This document shows, piece by piece, positions 25,643 to 35,559 of a stretch of DNA of 54,116 nt (position 1 is the first letter of the stretch; each line of letters opens with the position of its first letter). The DNA is from Planctomycetota bacterium (GTDB lineage: Bacteria > Planctomycetota > UBA1135 > UBA2386), in contig JADLHO010000067.1 of the NCBI GenBank assembly GCA_020848735.1, positions 1 to 54,116 on the forward strand, in the 5' to 3' direction. The notes beneath the pieces are model-generated. The model was not told where the DNA came from. It was given only the letters and a program-made list of their open reading frames with translations, and searched no databases. A program made the position numbers and the translations under genes.

Positions 25643-26970
25643 GGCTCGCGGTGCGGGTAGTCGAGCAGCGCATTGGCCGCATCGTCGTCGAGGAAGCGCT
25701 CGGCCTGCGGATCCCAGCGCAGCTTGCGACCGAGCTGCATCGCGATGTGCGTGATCACGCAGACCGTGTTGCTGCGGTGGCCGACCTCCACCGGACAGAT
25801 CGGATCCGCGCCGCTCCGCGCGCATTCCAGCCAGTCGCGGTAGTGGTTCGCGCTCACGCGCAGGGCGAGGCTGCCCGCGGGCAGGGGCTCCTTCAGCAAT
25901 TCCTCGCGCGAGGCCTCGAGCTTGCCGCGCTGGACGAAGATCCAGCCCTCGCTCCCCTCGAAGCGCACGCCGGCGGGCTCGCCCGTCGCCTGCACGAGCT
26001 CCACGCCGTCGGCCCAGCGCCCGCGCGCCGCGAACTTCGTGTGCACGTCGAAGAGGCCGCGCTGCGGGAACTCCGCCTCCGCCTCGATCTCGACGAGGCC
26101 CGAGTCCACGTCACCGCCGTGCCCCCATTGCGCGATGTCGTTCATGTGCGAGCCCCAGCCCGTGATCATCCCCAGGCAATAACGGCGGATCTGGAGCCAG
26201 CCCGGGCGCGAGTAATCGGGCTTGCCCGCGGCATCCGAGCGCGGATGCACGCCGGCCTCCGCATAGGGCACCGCCGCGGTCGGCCCGAGCCAGGTGTCGT
26301 GATCGAAGCCGTCGGGCACCGGACCCGGCTTGGGATCGCCCTGCCCCGTGTCCGGCGGCAGGGTCACGCGCACGCGCGCGAGCTTGCCGAGCCGCCCATT
26401 GCGCACGAGCTCGCAGGCCCGCCGGAAACGTTCGTCCGAGCGCTGCTGCGAGCCGACCTGCAACACCACGCCGTTCTCCCGCACCGCGCGCACCAGCGCG
26501 TGGCCCTCGGCGACGGAATAGGTGAGCGGCTTCTGCAGGTAGATCGCCTTCTTCGCGCGCGCGGCGGCGATGGCGCAGAGCGCGTGCCAATGGTCGGGCG
26601 TGCCGATGGTCACGGCATCGAGGTCGTCGCGCGCGAGCAGCTCGCGGAAATCGCGGTAGACGCGGATCTCCGGCGTCGCGCCCTCCAGCTTGCCGCGGTA
26701 GCCCTCGAGCATGGTCTGCTGCGCCGCGCGCGCGCGCGATTCGTCGAGATCGCAGACGGCCACGACGTGCGCGTGGAGCGCCGCATCGAGCCCGAGCTTC
26801 TGCACCGCCCGCAGATCGCCGAGCCCCATGCGGCCGACGCCGATCGCCCCGATCCGCAGCGCGGCGTTCGGCGAGGGTCGCGGCCGGCGCGGCGACGTCG
26901 AGAGCCCCGGCAACGCGGCGGTCGCCGCCGCGGCGGCGAGGAACTGACGGCGATCGAGTGCTCTGTTCAT
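25630..26970 (-). CDS. Gfo/Idh/MocA-family oxidoreductase, Tat-exported
   Basis: The 446-residue NAD(P)-dependent dehydrogenase begins with a Tat signal (LDRRQFLAAAAATAALPGL). The Rossmann loop reads IGAIGVGRMGLGDLRAV near residue 41. The catalytic lysine motif, normally EKP, reads YLQKPLTYS. VTIGTPDHWHALCAIAAARAKKAIYL and CLGMITGWGSHMNDIAQWGHGG are typical of the planctomycete secreted subgroup, probably acting on a sugar or sugar derivative. It starts with ATG overlapping the upstream DUF6807 stop by four bases, and its own stop overlaps the next gene, so it is the centre of a coupled operon flanked by two DUF6807 genes. Confidence 0.93.
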   Translation of the reverse strand: MNRALDRRQFLAAAAATAALPGLSTSPRRPRPSPNAALRIGAIGVGRMGLGDLRAVQKLGLDAALHAHVVAVCDLDESRARAAQQTMLEGYRGKLEGATPEIRVYRDFRELLARDDLDAVTIGTPDHWHALCAIAAARAKKAIYLQKPLTYSVAEGHALVRAVRENGVVLQVGSQQRSDERFRRACELVRNGRLGKLARVRVTLPPDTGQGDPKPGPVPDGFDHDTWLGPTAAVPYAEAGVHPRSDAAGKPDYSRPGWLQIRRYCLGMITGWGSHMNDIAQWGHGGDVDSGLVEIEAEAEFPQRGLFDVHTKFAARGRWADGVELVQATGEPAGVRFEGSEGWIFVQRGKLEASREELLKEPLPAGSLALRVSANHYRDWLECARSGADPICPVEVGHRSNTVCVITHIAMQLGRKLRWDPQAERFLDDDAANALLDYPHREPWTL

Positions 26971-27902
26971 GGTGGATTCGCTCCGTAGGCGGCGCTCTCC
27001 GCGCGCAATCTCCCGGCGTCCCAGCGGCCGGGATGGACGATCACGCGGTAGCGCAGCCGGAACTCTTCGCCCGTCGTCAGGCGCTTCACGCCGGGCACGA
27101 GCCACGCGGCGCAGAAGAAGCTCATCGCGGTGCTGCGCACGGCATACCACGCCGTCGGCGCCCGCGGATTGGACGGATGGTCCAGCACCGCGACGCCGCA
27201 GGGTTCGCCGTCGAGCACGCCCCCGTATTCGAAGGCCGCGGCCACGGCACGGGCGCGATCGCTCGCGTTCCAGACGGCGGGACCGGCGGCGCTGCAGGCG
27301 TCGCGGTCCGCGAGGTTCACGAGCCGCAGCGCGAGGCCCGCATAGCCGCCGTTGACCTGGCCCTTCGGTTCACCCGGCGGCGGGGTGCGGTCGAGCACGC
27401 AATCCGCGAGCGCCAAGAAGCGCGCGTCCCAGTCGATCGCGAACGAGCCGTCCGCCGCCGGTGCGTGCACGTCGATCACCCGCCTCTCGCGCAGGACCGC
27501 CGGGCGCTCGCGGGGGCCGTATTCGAGCGCGAGCTCGAGCTGCGCGCTGCCGTCGGGTCGGCCGTCGAGGCTCTGCACCGTCCACGAGCTGCGCCCCGCC
27601 GGCCGGCCATCGGCCGCGGGCTCCCAGTAGTTCACGCCGTCGATCAGCTTCCAGCTGAACCAGAGCCCGTGGTGCCAGCTGTGGTCGGCCGGCGCGTCCA
27701 GCGTGAGCGTGCGGCCACCGGGCAGCGCGAGGGGGTGGAAGCAGGGTTTCGCGCGGTCTTGGCCATAGGCGAAGCGCCAGACGAGCTCGCCGTCGCGGTG
27801 CAGCGCGAGCGCGGCGTCCGGCTCCATCTCCCAGCGCAGCTCGGGCGACGAACACGCGGCGCAGAGGGCGAGGAACGGAGCGAGCGAGGGGAGGCGCGGC
27901 AT
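26967..27902 (-). CDS. DUF6807 (PmoA-like) family protein with signal peptide
   Basis: The 311-residue protein is the first gene of the minus-strand operon. The N-terminus MPRLPSLAPFLALCAACSSPE looks like a lipoprotein or Sec signal. The DUF6807 pattern is clear: KPCFHPLALPGGRTLTLDAPADHSWHHGLWFSWKLIDGVNYWEP, then GYAGLALRLVN and VAVLDHPSNPRAPTAWYAVRS, and a terminal GEEFRLRYRVIVHPGRWD. ATG start, 77 bases from the divergent gene at 27980. It probably acts on or binds the same exported carbohydrate pathway as the following Gfo/Idh enzyme. Reaction unknown. Confidence 0.85.
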   Translation of the reverse strand: MPRLPSLAPFLALCAACSSPELRWEMEPDAALALHRDGELVWRFAYGQDRAKPCFHPLALPGGRTLTLDAPADHSWHHGLWFSWKLIDGVNYWEPAADGRPAGRSSWTVQSLDGRPDGSAQLELALEYGPRERPAVLRERRVIDVHAPAADGSFAIDWDARFLALADCVLDRTPPPGEPKGQVNGGYAGLALRLVNLADRDACSAAGPAVWNASDRARAVAAAFEYGGVLDGEPCGVAVLDHPSNPRAPTAWYAVRSTAMSFFCAAWLVPGVKRLTTGEEFRLRYRVIVHPGRWDAGRLRAESAAYGANPP

Positions 27903-27979
27903 GAGCGGGCTGCGGCGCCCAGGTTAGCCAGGACCGCGTGCTTCGCGCAGCGCGAGTCGCCTGCGATGATGCGGCGCGC

Positions 27980-29467
27980 ATGTCCGAGACCGCCGACCGT
28001 CGCCGCTGCGCCCTCCTGCTCGCCGTCGCGCTCGCCGCACCGCTCGCCGCCCAGAAGCCCCTCGCCGAACCCCGCGCCGGCGTCGCGCTCAAGCCGCCGA
28101 AGGGCTGGCTCGAGTTGCCCGGCGGCGTCGACCGCGGTGCGACCCTGCGGCTCTTCGCCGCGCCCCGCGCGATCACCGGCCGCGGCGAGGGCGCCTCGCA
28201 CACGCCGCTGCTGCGCGTGATGTTCCTGCGCGCCGGCGGGGATGCGAGCGGCGACGAGCGGGACGGCCTCCCCCGCCGCAGCCCCTACCGCGACCTCGCC
28301 GACTTCGTCGCCCGCGGCTTCGGCAAGGACGCGCGCCTCGCGACGCGCAGCGCGGGCAAGGCCGGCGAACTCGACGGGCAGCGCTTCGAGGCGAAGCTGC
28401 CGGGTGCGGTCGGCGAGCGCACGCTCTACGGCTTCGTGCAGGGCGGCGAGGCCGGCGAGCTCGTCGTCGCCTTCGAGGTCTACAGCGACCAGCTCGCGAA
28501 GCTGAAGAGGGACTTCGACGCGACGCTCGACGGCCTGGCCGCCGTTCCCCGCGACGCCAACGCGCCGGCCCCGGATCCGCAGGCTTCGCCCGAGCTCGGC
28601 TGGAAGGCGAGCAAGAGCAAGCATTGGTCCGTGCTCTCGGCCGCGGACCCCGCGACGACCAAGAAGGCGATCGCCGCCGCCGAGCTCGCGCGCGACTGGG
28701 TCGTCGCCGAGTTCGGGTCGCTCGTACCCAAGACCGCGCAGCCCGCCGTGCTGCGCATCTTCGCCTCGGTCGACCATTACAACGCGTTCCTCGGCACGGT
28801 CGACGCCCTGCGCGAGTACTCGCCCGCGCGTCGCGAGCTCTGGTTCTTCGAGGACCAGGACGCCGGCAGCAGCGACGGCTACGGCATGCTCTTCCGCGCG
28901 GTGCTCTGGCATGCGCTCGACGACGCCGACGGGCAGATCCTGCCCGCATTGCCGCGCTGGCTCGACAATGGGCTCTGGGAATACCTGCGCAGCACCAGGC
29001 TCGCCGGCAAGAAGATCGAGTTCGCGCCGAGCGAGGTCGAGACGGGTCGCATCGGCTACCAGCTCCGCGGCAACACGATGCCCGCGGTCTGGGACCTCAT
29101 CCAGGAGTCGATCCAGCCGAGCCCGGCCGACGGCGCCGACGAGGATCCCTGGGGTTACACACCGGAATGCGCCCGCCTCGTGCGCTGGCTCTGCGAACAC
29201 GACGGCGAGAAGGCCTTCGCCCGGCCGGGCATGCTCGGCGCCTACTGCGCCCTGCTCGCCAAGGCCCACGCGAAGCTCGGCGCCGATCCATGTGCGGATG
29301 TCGATGCGACGCGCCTCGACGACGCGCAGAAGAAGCAGCGCAACCGGCTCCAATACGCGTGGCGCGACGCGCTGCTCAAGGCCGTGAACGACGAGTACCT
29401 CCCCAACGAGGCCGAGTGGCGCGCGGCGAACGAGCGCTGGCTGAAGTTCAACGAGACCTATCGGTGA
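27980..29467 (+). CDS. Secreted peptidase-MA-like (DUF1570-type) protein, catalytic motif degenerate
   Basis: The 495-residue protein starts MSETADRRRCALLLAVALAAPLAAQ, a signal peptide. Residues 200-400 follow the gluzincin peptidase-MA pattern: a conserved HYNAFLG strand-helix, then LFRAVLWHALDDADGQILPALPRWLDNGLWEYL, where active relatives have HExxH followed by P.WL.EGLAEY. Here the site reads HALDD, so the zinc-binding HExxH is not intact and peptidase activity is doubtful. The first 180 residues form a separate beta-rich region (GVALKPPKGWLELPGG). It is the first gene of the seven-gene plus-strand operon; its stop overlaps the DUF4129 start by four bases. Confidence 0.8.
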   Translation: MSETADRRRCALLLAVALAAPLAAQKPLAEPRAGVALKPPKGWLELPGGVDRGATLRLFAAPRAITGRGEGASHTPLLRVMFLRAGGDASGDERDGLPRRSPYRDLADFVARGFGKDARLATRSAGKAGELDGQRFEAKLPGAVGERTLYGFVQGGEAGELVVAFEVYSDQLAKLKRDFDATLDGLAAVPRDANAPAPDPQASPELGWKASKSKHWSVLSAADPATTKKAIAAAELARDWVVAEFGSLVPKTAQPAVLRIFASVDHYNAFLGTVDALREYSPARRELWFFEDQDAGSSDGYGMLFRAVLWHALDDADGQILPALPRWLDNGLWEYLRSTRLAGKKIEFAPSEVETGRIGYQLRGNTMPAVWDLIQESIQPSPADGADEDPWGYTPECARLVRWLCEHDGEKAFARPGMLGAYCALLAKAHAKLGADPCADVDATRLDDAQKKQRNRLQYAWRDALLKAVNDEYLPNEAEWRAANERWLKFNETYR

Positions 29468-30168
29468 GCGATCGCGCCGACCTGCTCCGCAGGGTATTGC
29501 TCGCCGCCGTCCTCGCTCCTCTCGTGCCCACGGGATTGCGCGCGCAGGACGCGGGCGACCAGGCGCGCGCCCTGGCCGCGCGGGAGCGCTACCAGGTCGA
29601 GTTGCCTGGCGCCGCGCCCCCTCGCGACGGGGGGGCGACGGACGGGTTCAGGGCAGCGCCACCGGGGCAACGCGGGGTCGGGATCGGGGTCGAGACGCCC
29701 TCGACCGGCAGCCTGAAGGTCCTCGCGTGGCTCCTCCCCGCCTGCGCCGTGGTGCTCGTCCTGCTCGTGTCGATCCGGCGCTCCAAGGGATCGCAGCTCC
29801 GCGACGCGGCGCCCGGCAACGGCGCTGCGGCGCGCGACCCCGCCCCCACTCCTCGTGACGACGGCCTCGCACGCGCCGAGGTCCTCGCGCGCGACGGACA
29901 TCTCGCGGCAGCGCTGCGTGTGCTCCTCGCCGCAGCGATCGAGGCGGTCGGGAACCTCGGCGGGGCCCAGGTGCCACGGTCGATGACGGCTCGCGAACTC
30001 GCGCGGCACGGCGCGCTTCGCAGCGAGGCCCGTGGGGCGTTCGCCACGCTCGTCGACGCCGTCGAACGCTCGCTCTTCGCGGGTCGCGCCGCGTGCGCCG
30101 AGGACTTCGCGCGCAGCGTCGCGGCCTATCTCGCGCTCTGCCGCGCGGCGGGCCAGGACGAGACATGA
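29464..30168 (+). CDS. DUF4129 domain membrane protein
   Basis: The 234-residue protein starts at GTG 29464, overlapping the previous stop. It has an N-terminal signal (LLRRVLLAAVLAPLVPTGLRAQ), a membrane helix at about residues 87-105 (VLAWLLPACAVVLVLLVSI), and a C-terminal DUF4129 region: EVLARDGHLAAALRVLLAAAIEAVGN ... RSMTARELARHG ... FATLVDAVERSLFAGRAACAEDFARSVAAYLAL. DUF4129 proteins regularly accompany MoxR-DUF58 operons, as here. Predicted extracytoplasmic N-part and cytoplasmic C-part. It overlaps the DUF4350 gene by four bases. Confidence 0.85.
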   Translation: MSDRADLLRRVLLAAVLAPLVPTGLRAQDAGDQARALAARERYQVELPGAAPPRDGGATDGFRAAPPGQRGVGIGVETPSTGSLKVLAWLLPACAVVLVLLVSIRRSKGSQLRDAAPGNGAAARDPAPTPRDDGLARAEVLARDGHLAAALRVLLAAAIEAVGNLGGAQVPRSMTARELARHGALRSEARGAFATLVDAVERSLFAGRAACAEDFARSVAAYLALCRAAGQDET

Positions 30169-31365
30169 GCGTCGAACGGACGACGCGCCGCCTGACGATC
30201 GGCCTCGCCCTCGCCGGCGCGGGCTCGCTCCTGCTCGGCTTCGTCCTCGCGATCTTCGGCGATCCCGCGGTGCCGTCGCGCTCGGCAGGGAACGACTCCT
30301 TCAGCCGCTCGGCGCTCGGTCATCACCTCGCCCTCGAGTTGTTCCGCGCGGGCGGCGGGCGCGTGATCGTCGGCCGCTGGAAGAGCCCCGAGCTCGCGCG
30401 CCGTCACGATGCGCCGATGCTGCTCATCGAACCGGAACTCGAACCCACGCGCCTGACCGCGTTGCTCGAGGAAGCGGATTCCGCGATGCTCGTCCTGCCC
30501 AAGCGCCGCGGCACCGCCTTCGACGACGCGGGACACGTGCGCGCGGCGCGCCAGCTGTCGCACGACGAGGTCGAAGCCCTGCTCGTCGCCGCGGTCCCCG
30601 GCGCGGCGCTCGCGCGCGGCGCCACGTTGTCGATCACCGTGCCCGGCCGGAGCGCGACCATCAAGCCGCAGATCGACCGGCTCCAGACCGTCAGCGCGAC
30701 CGGGATGGAAGCATTGCTGGGCCCACCCGGCGCCATCCTGTTCGGCCGCACCGAGTTCGACGACGGCCGCGAGCTGTTCGTCCTCGCCGATCCCGATCTG
30801 CTCGCGACCTTCGGCCTCGTGCGCGGCGCAAACGCCGAGCTCGCACTCGCGGCGCTCTTCGAGGCCGCCGGCAGCTCGGGCACGCTGCGCGTCGACGAGA
30901 CCTGCCACGGTCACGCCGTCGAGCCGAGCATCTGGCGCGTGCTCGGCCGCCCGCCGCTCGTGCTCGCGCTCGGCCACGCCCTGGCCCTGCTCGCGGTGCT
31001 GTTGTGGTCGGCGACGCGGCGCCTGGGAGCCGTCGCCCCGAGCGCGCCGGCGCTCGCGCCCGGACGCATGACGCTCGTCGCGACCGGCGCCGAGCTCCTG
31101 CTGCTCGCGGGTCGCTCGGGCACCGTTCTGCTGCATTACCTGCGCCATGCGGAGCAGGACGTCGCGGGCACGCACGGTGCGGTGGCCGACGACGAGCCGC
31201 GCCTGCGCGAACGGCTCGAGCGCATCGCCGCGCGCCGCCGGCTCGGCCGCTCGCACGCCGAGCTCGTCGCGGCGGTGCGCACGGCGAGCGCGGATCCGCA
31301 GGCATCCCCGATCAGGCTGCTGCACGCCGCACGCCTGGTCCACCGTTGGCGTACGGAGATGTTGC

Positions 31366-31379
<14 letters not shown>
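30165..31379 (+). CDS. DUF4350 domain membrane protein
   Basis: The 404-residue protein starts with ATG overlapping the DUF4129 stop. It has an N-terminal membrane helix ([23 protein letters not shown]), a soluble domain ([30 protein letters not shown]) typical of DUF4350, the family-type acidic/His motif RVDETCHGH near residue 245, a second helix ([24 protein letters not shown]), and a C-terminal cytoplasmic tail with [19 protein letters not shown] and [14 protein letters not shown]. It belongs to the MoxR-DUF58 envelope operon and overlaps the MoxR gene by 14 bases. Molecular role unknown. Confidence 0.85.
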
Positions 31380-32321
<942 letters not shown>

Positions 32322-32322
<1 letters not shown>

Positions 32323-33632
32323 TGCACCCGACGAAGCGCTGCGCCTGGCTCGTCGCCGCGGGTCTGCCCCTCGCGCTCGCGCCCGCCGTCGTCGACGAAC
32401 GCCTCGCGTGGCTCTGGGCCGCGGTCGCTGCGGCGACGGTTCTCTTCGCCGCTGCCGATGCGCTCCTGCTCCTGCCGCGCGCGCGGCTCGACTGTGCGGT
32501 CGAACTGCCCCGGGAACTCGTCCTCGGTCGTCCGGGTGCACTCGCGCTCCGCGTCCGCGCGCGGGGCCGGAGCCTGCGCGTCACGATCGTCGCCGACCTG
32601 GAGGAGCGGCTCGCGCCGCAGCCGGAGATCACGCTCGAGCTCGTCGGCGACACCGAGACCGTTGCCGCGATCCCGCTGCAGGCGACGCGGCGCGGTCTCG
32701 GTCTCGTCCGCCGACTCTGGCTGCGTTGGACCGGGCCCTTCGGTCTCGTCGCGTGCACCGCGCGGCAGGCGGTCGACGCGCGCGTGCCCGTCGTGCAGGA
32801 CCTCGGCCCGGCGCGCGCCGTCGCGCTGCGCTTCTTCGGCTCGCGCGCGGCGAGCGTCGGGCTCAAGCCCGAGCGCTTCGCCGGGGAGGGCAGCGAGTTC
32901 GATTCCCTGCGCGCTTGGACCCCCGGACTCGATCCGCGCAGCGTCGATTGGAAGGCCTCGGCCCGTCACCGCCGCCTGGTCTGCCGCCGCTTCCGCGCGG
33001 AGCGCAATCATCAGTTGATCGTCGCCATCGACTGCGGTCACCAGATGGGCGAGCCGCTCGATGGCATCCCCCGCGTCGATCACGCGGTTCAGCGCGGTCT
33101 CGCGCTGGCATGGCTCGCCCTGCAGAGCGGCGACCGCGTCGGGCTGTTCGGGTTCGACGCCGAGCCGCGGAGCTTCGTGGAACCCCAGTCCGGTCCGCGT
33201 GCCTTCCCGGTCCTGCGCTCTGCCGCGGCGAACCTGGAGTACGGCGATGCCGAGACCAACTACGCGCTCGGCGTCCTGGCCCTCGGTGCGCGGCTGCGCC
33301 GCCGTTCGCTCGTCGTCGTGTTCACGGAGTTCATCGACTCGATCACGAGCGAGCTGATGCTCGACCACGTGGCGCGGCTCGCGCGGCGACACGTGGTGAT
33401 CTTCGTCGCGCTGCGCGACCCGGCGCTCTACGCGATCGTGGCCAAGGCGCCGGCGCACGTCCTCGACGTGCATCGATCGGTGGTCGCGGCGAGCCTGCTG
33501 GCGGAACGCGAGGCCGTGCTCCTGCGCTTGCGCCGCGCCGGCGTGCACGTCGTCGACGCTCCGCCGGCGCAGGCGACCGCCCAGCTCCTCGATCGCTATC
33601 TCGACGTGAAGCGCAAGGAGCTCGTCGCATGA
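32322..33632 (+). CDS. DUF58 domain membrane protein
   Basis: The 436-residue protein has two adjacent N-terminal hydrophobic helices (CAWLVAAGLPLALAPAVV, LAWLWAAVAAATVLFAAADALLLL). The DUF58 signature follows near residue 190: EFDSLRAWTPGLDPRSVDWKASARHRRLVCRRF. The VWA-like region has IVAIDCGHQMGE in place of the canonical D-x-S-x-S, with the second serine lost, then LALAWLALQSGDRVGLFGFDAE. It partners with MoxR in the operon. The TGA of moxR overlaps the ATG by one base, and its own stop overlaps the SpoIIM-like start by four. Confidence 0.92.
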
Positions 33633-34630
33633 CGACGCGCCGCCGCGAAACGCGGAGCGTCGCGTTCCGACGCGACCGGGAGGCCTCGTGGCGCCGGCTC
33701 GAGCGCGTGCTCGACACGGTCGAGTCGCGGGGCCTCACCGCACTGCCCGAGCGCGAACTGCTCGAGCTCCCCACGCTCCACCGCGCCGCGCTCTCCGCGC
33801 TGAGCGTCGCACGCGCGATCTCGCTGGATCGCGCCCTGCTGGCCTACCTGGAGTCGCTCGCGGCGCGGAGCCACGGCTTCGTGCACGGCGCGCGTGGCCG
33901 ACCGCTTGCCGCGTTCGAGCGCTTCGTGCTCGTCGGCTTCCCCGCGGCCGTGCGCGAACACGCCTGGGCCGTCGCGCTCGCGGGCGGCGTGCTGCTGCTC
34001 GGGGTCCTCACCGGCTTCGCCGTCACGACCGCACAGCCGGAGTTCTACGACTCGTTCGTCCCGAGCGGGCTCGCGGCGGGCCGCGACTTCCACGCCACCG
34101 CCGAAGAACTCCGGGCGCCGCTCTACACGGAGCCGGAGTTCGCCAGTGCGCTGGCGCTCTTCGCATCGTTCCTGTTCCAGCACAACGCGCAGATCGCGAT
34201 CCTCTGCTTCGCGCTCGGCGCCGCCGCCGGCGTCCCGGTCGTCTGGCTCCTCTTCACGAACGGACTCACGCTCGGCGCGATGGCGGCGCTGTACGCCTCG
34301 CACGGTCTCGGTGCGGAGTTCTGGGCCTGGATCCTCCCGCATGGCGTCCCCGAACTCCTGGCGATCGTCCTCTGCGGTGCCGCCGGGCTGCTGCAGGGTC
34401 AAGCCGTGCTGCTGCCCGGCCGATGCTCGCGCGCCGAGGCGCTGCGCCGCGTCGGCGCGCCGGCCGCGACGATCGTGCTCGGCAGCGTCGCGATGCTCGC
34501 CCTCGCCGCGCTGATCGAGGGCTTCTTCCGTCAGCTCGTCCATGCGGTCCCGATCCGCGCCGTGGTCGCCGGCGGGATGTCCGGCTTCTGGATCCTCTAC
34601 TTCGGCTCCGCCGGCAGGAGCCCGAGGTGA
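33629..34630 (+). CDS. SpoIIM-like (stage II sporulation protein M family) membrane protein
   Basis: The 333-residue protein has a soluble N-terminal region of about 110 residues (WRRLERVLDTVESRGLTALPERELLELPTLHRAALSAL) followed by about five membrane helices. The SpoIIM family signature is visible in LFASFLFQHNAQIAILCFALGAAAGVPVVWLLFTNGLTLGAMAALYASHGLGAEFWAWILPHGVPELLAIVLCGAAGLLQG. In non-sporulating bacteria this family travels with MoxR, DUF58 and RDD genes, as here. ATG start overlapping the DUF58 stop by four bases. Precise role unknown; presumably an envelope complex. Confidence 0.9.
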   Translation: MTTRRRETRSVAFRRDREASWRRLERVLDTVESRGLTALPERELLELPTLHRAALSALSVARAISLDRALLAYLESLAARSHGFVHGARGRPLAAFERFVLVGFPAAVREHAWAVALAGGVLLLGVLTGFAVTTAQPEFYDSFVPSGLAAGRDFHATAEELRAPLYTEPEFASALALFASFLFQHNAQIAILCFALGAAAGVPVVWLLFTNGLTLGAMAALYASHGLGAEFWAWILPHGVPELLAIVLCGAAGLLQGQAVLLPGRCSRAEALRRVGAPAATIVLGSVAMLALAALIEGFFRQLVHAVPIRAVVAGGMSGFWILYFGSAGRSPR

Positions 34631-35532
34631 CCGTCAGCGCCGATCGCTTCGACGACGAATTGCGCGGTGGCACGCGCATCGAGCTGCCGACGCCCGAGGG
34701 CGTGCCGCTGGTGTTCGTCCTCGCCAGCGTCGGCGAGCGGGCCTACGCGTTCTCGATCGACTGCCTCTTCGCGGGATTGCCGATCCTGGCCATCGCGCTG
34801 TTCGCCGCGCTCGCGGTCGCCGCCGACGCGCAGTTCCTCTTCGCGCTGCTGCTCTTCGCGTTCTTCGTGCTCCGCAATGGCTGGTTCCTCGGCCACGAAC
34901 TGCGCTCCGGTCGCACCCCGGGCAAGCGCCGCACCGCGCTGCGCGTCGTCGACGCGCGGGGCGGGCCGTTGATGCCCTTGTCCGTCGTGGTGCGCAACCT
35001 CACGCGTGAGGTCGAGCTCTTCGTGCCGCTCATCCTCCTCGGCAATCCCGAGCATCTCACGGATCAGGGGCCGGGCCTCGTCCGCGCGCTCGCCGTGCTC
35101 TGGGTCGCCGGCTTCGCCGTGGTCCCGCTCCTCGATCCACGGCGCCGTCGCCTCGGCGACCTGCTCGCCGGGACGATCGTCGTGCGCGATCCCCGTCATG
35201 CCCTGCTGCCCGATCTCCTCGCCCGGGACGCCGACGCGCCGCGGCCCGAGCTCGCGCCGCGCTTCTCGCAGGAGCAGCTCGCCCATTACGGCATCTACGA
35301 GCTCCAGGTGCTCGAGGAGCTCCTGCGGAAGGAAGCCCGGCAGTCCGCGGTCCTCGACGCCGTGGCCGCGAAGGTCGCCGCCCGCATCGGCTGGCTCGGA
35401 CCCTTGCCCGGCGGCGCGCGGGCCTTCCTCGCGGCGTTCTACGAAGCCCAACGCGGGCGCCTCGAACGCGACCTCACGCTCGGTCGCGCGCGCGTGATCA
35501 AGGCGGCGCGAAGCGCGCCGTCCGAGCGATAG
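34627..35532 (+). CDS. RDD-family membrane protein with soluble C-terminal region
   Basis: The 301-residue protein starts with GTG overlapping the SpoIIM-like stop by four bases. The RDD core spans residues 35-180: the first helix pair around AYAFSIDCLFAGLPILAIALFAALAV and FLFALLLFAFFVLRNGWFLGHELRSGRTPGKRRTALRVVDARGG, then a helix ending in PLLDPRRRRLGDLLAGTIVVRDP, matching the R..D..D family pattern. Residues 190-301 are a charged helical cytoplasmic domain (FSQEQLAHYGIYELQVLEELLRKEARQ). It is the last gene of the seven-gene operon and converges with the membrane protein gene at 35560. Confidence 0.9.
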   Translation: MTVSADRFDDELRGGTRIELPTPEGVPLVFVLASVGERAYAFSIDCLFAGLPILAIALFAALAVAADAQFLFALLLFAFFVLRNGWFLGHELRSGRTPGKRRTALRVVDARGGPLMPLSVVVRNLTREVELFVPLILLGNPEHLTDQGPGLVRALAVLWVAGFAVVPLLDPRRRRLGDLLAGTIVVRDPRHALLPDLLARDADAPRPELAPRFSQEQLAHYGIYELQVLEELLRKEARQSAVLDAVAAKVAARIGWLGPLPGGARAFLAAFYEAQRGRLERDLTLGRARVIKAARSAPSER

Positions 35533-35559
35533 CGCCGAAGAACCGCGGCCGCCCACCCT

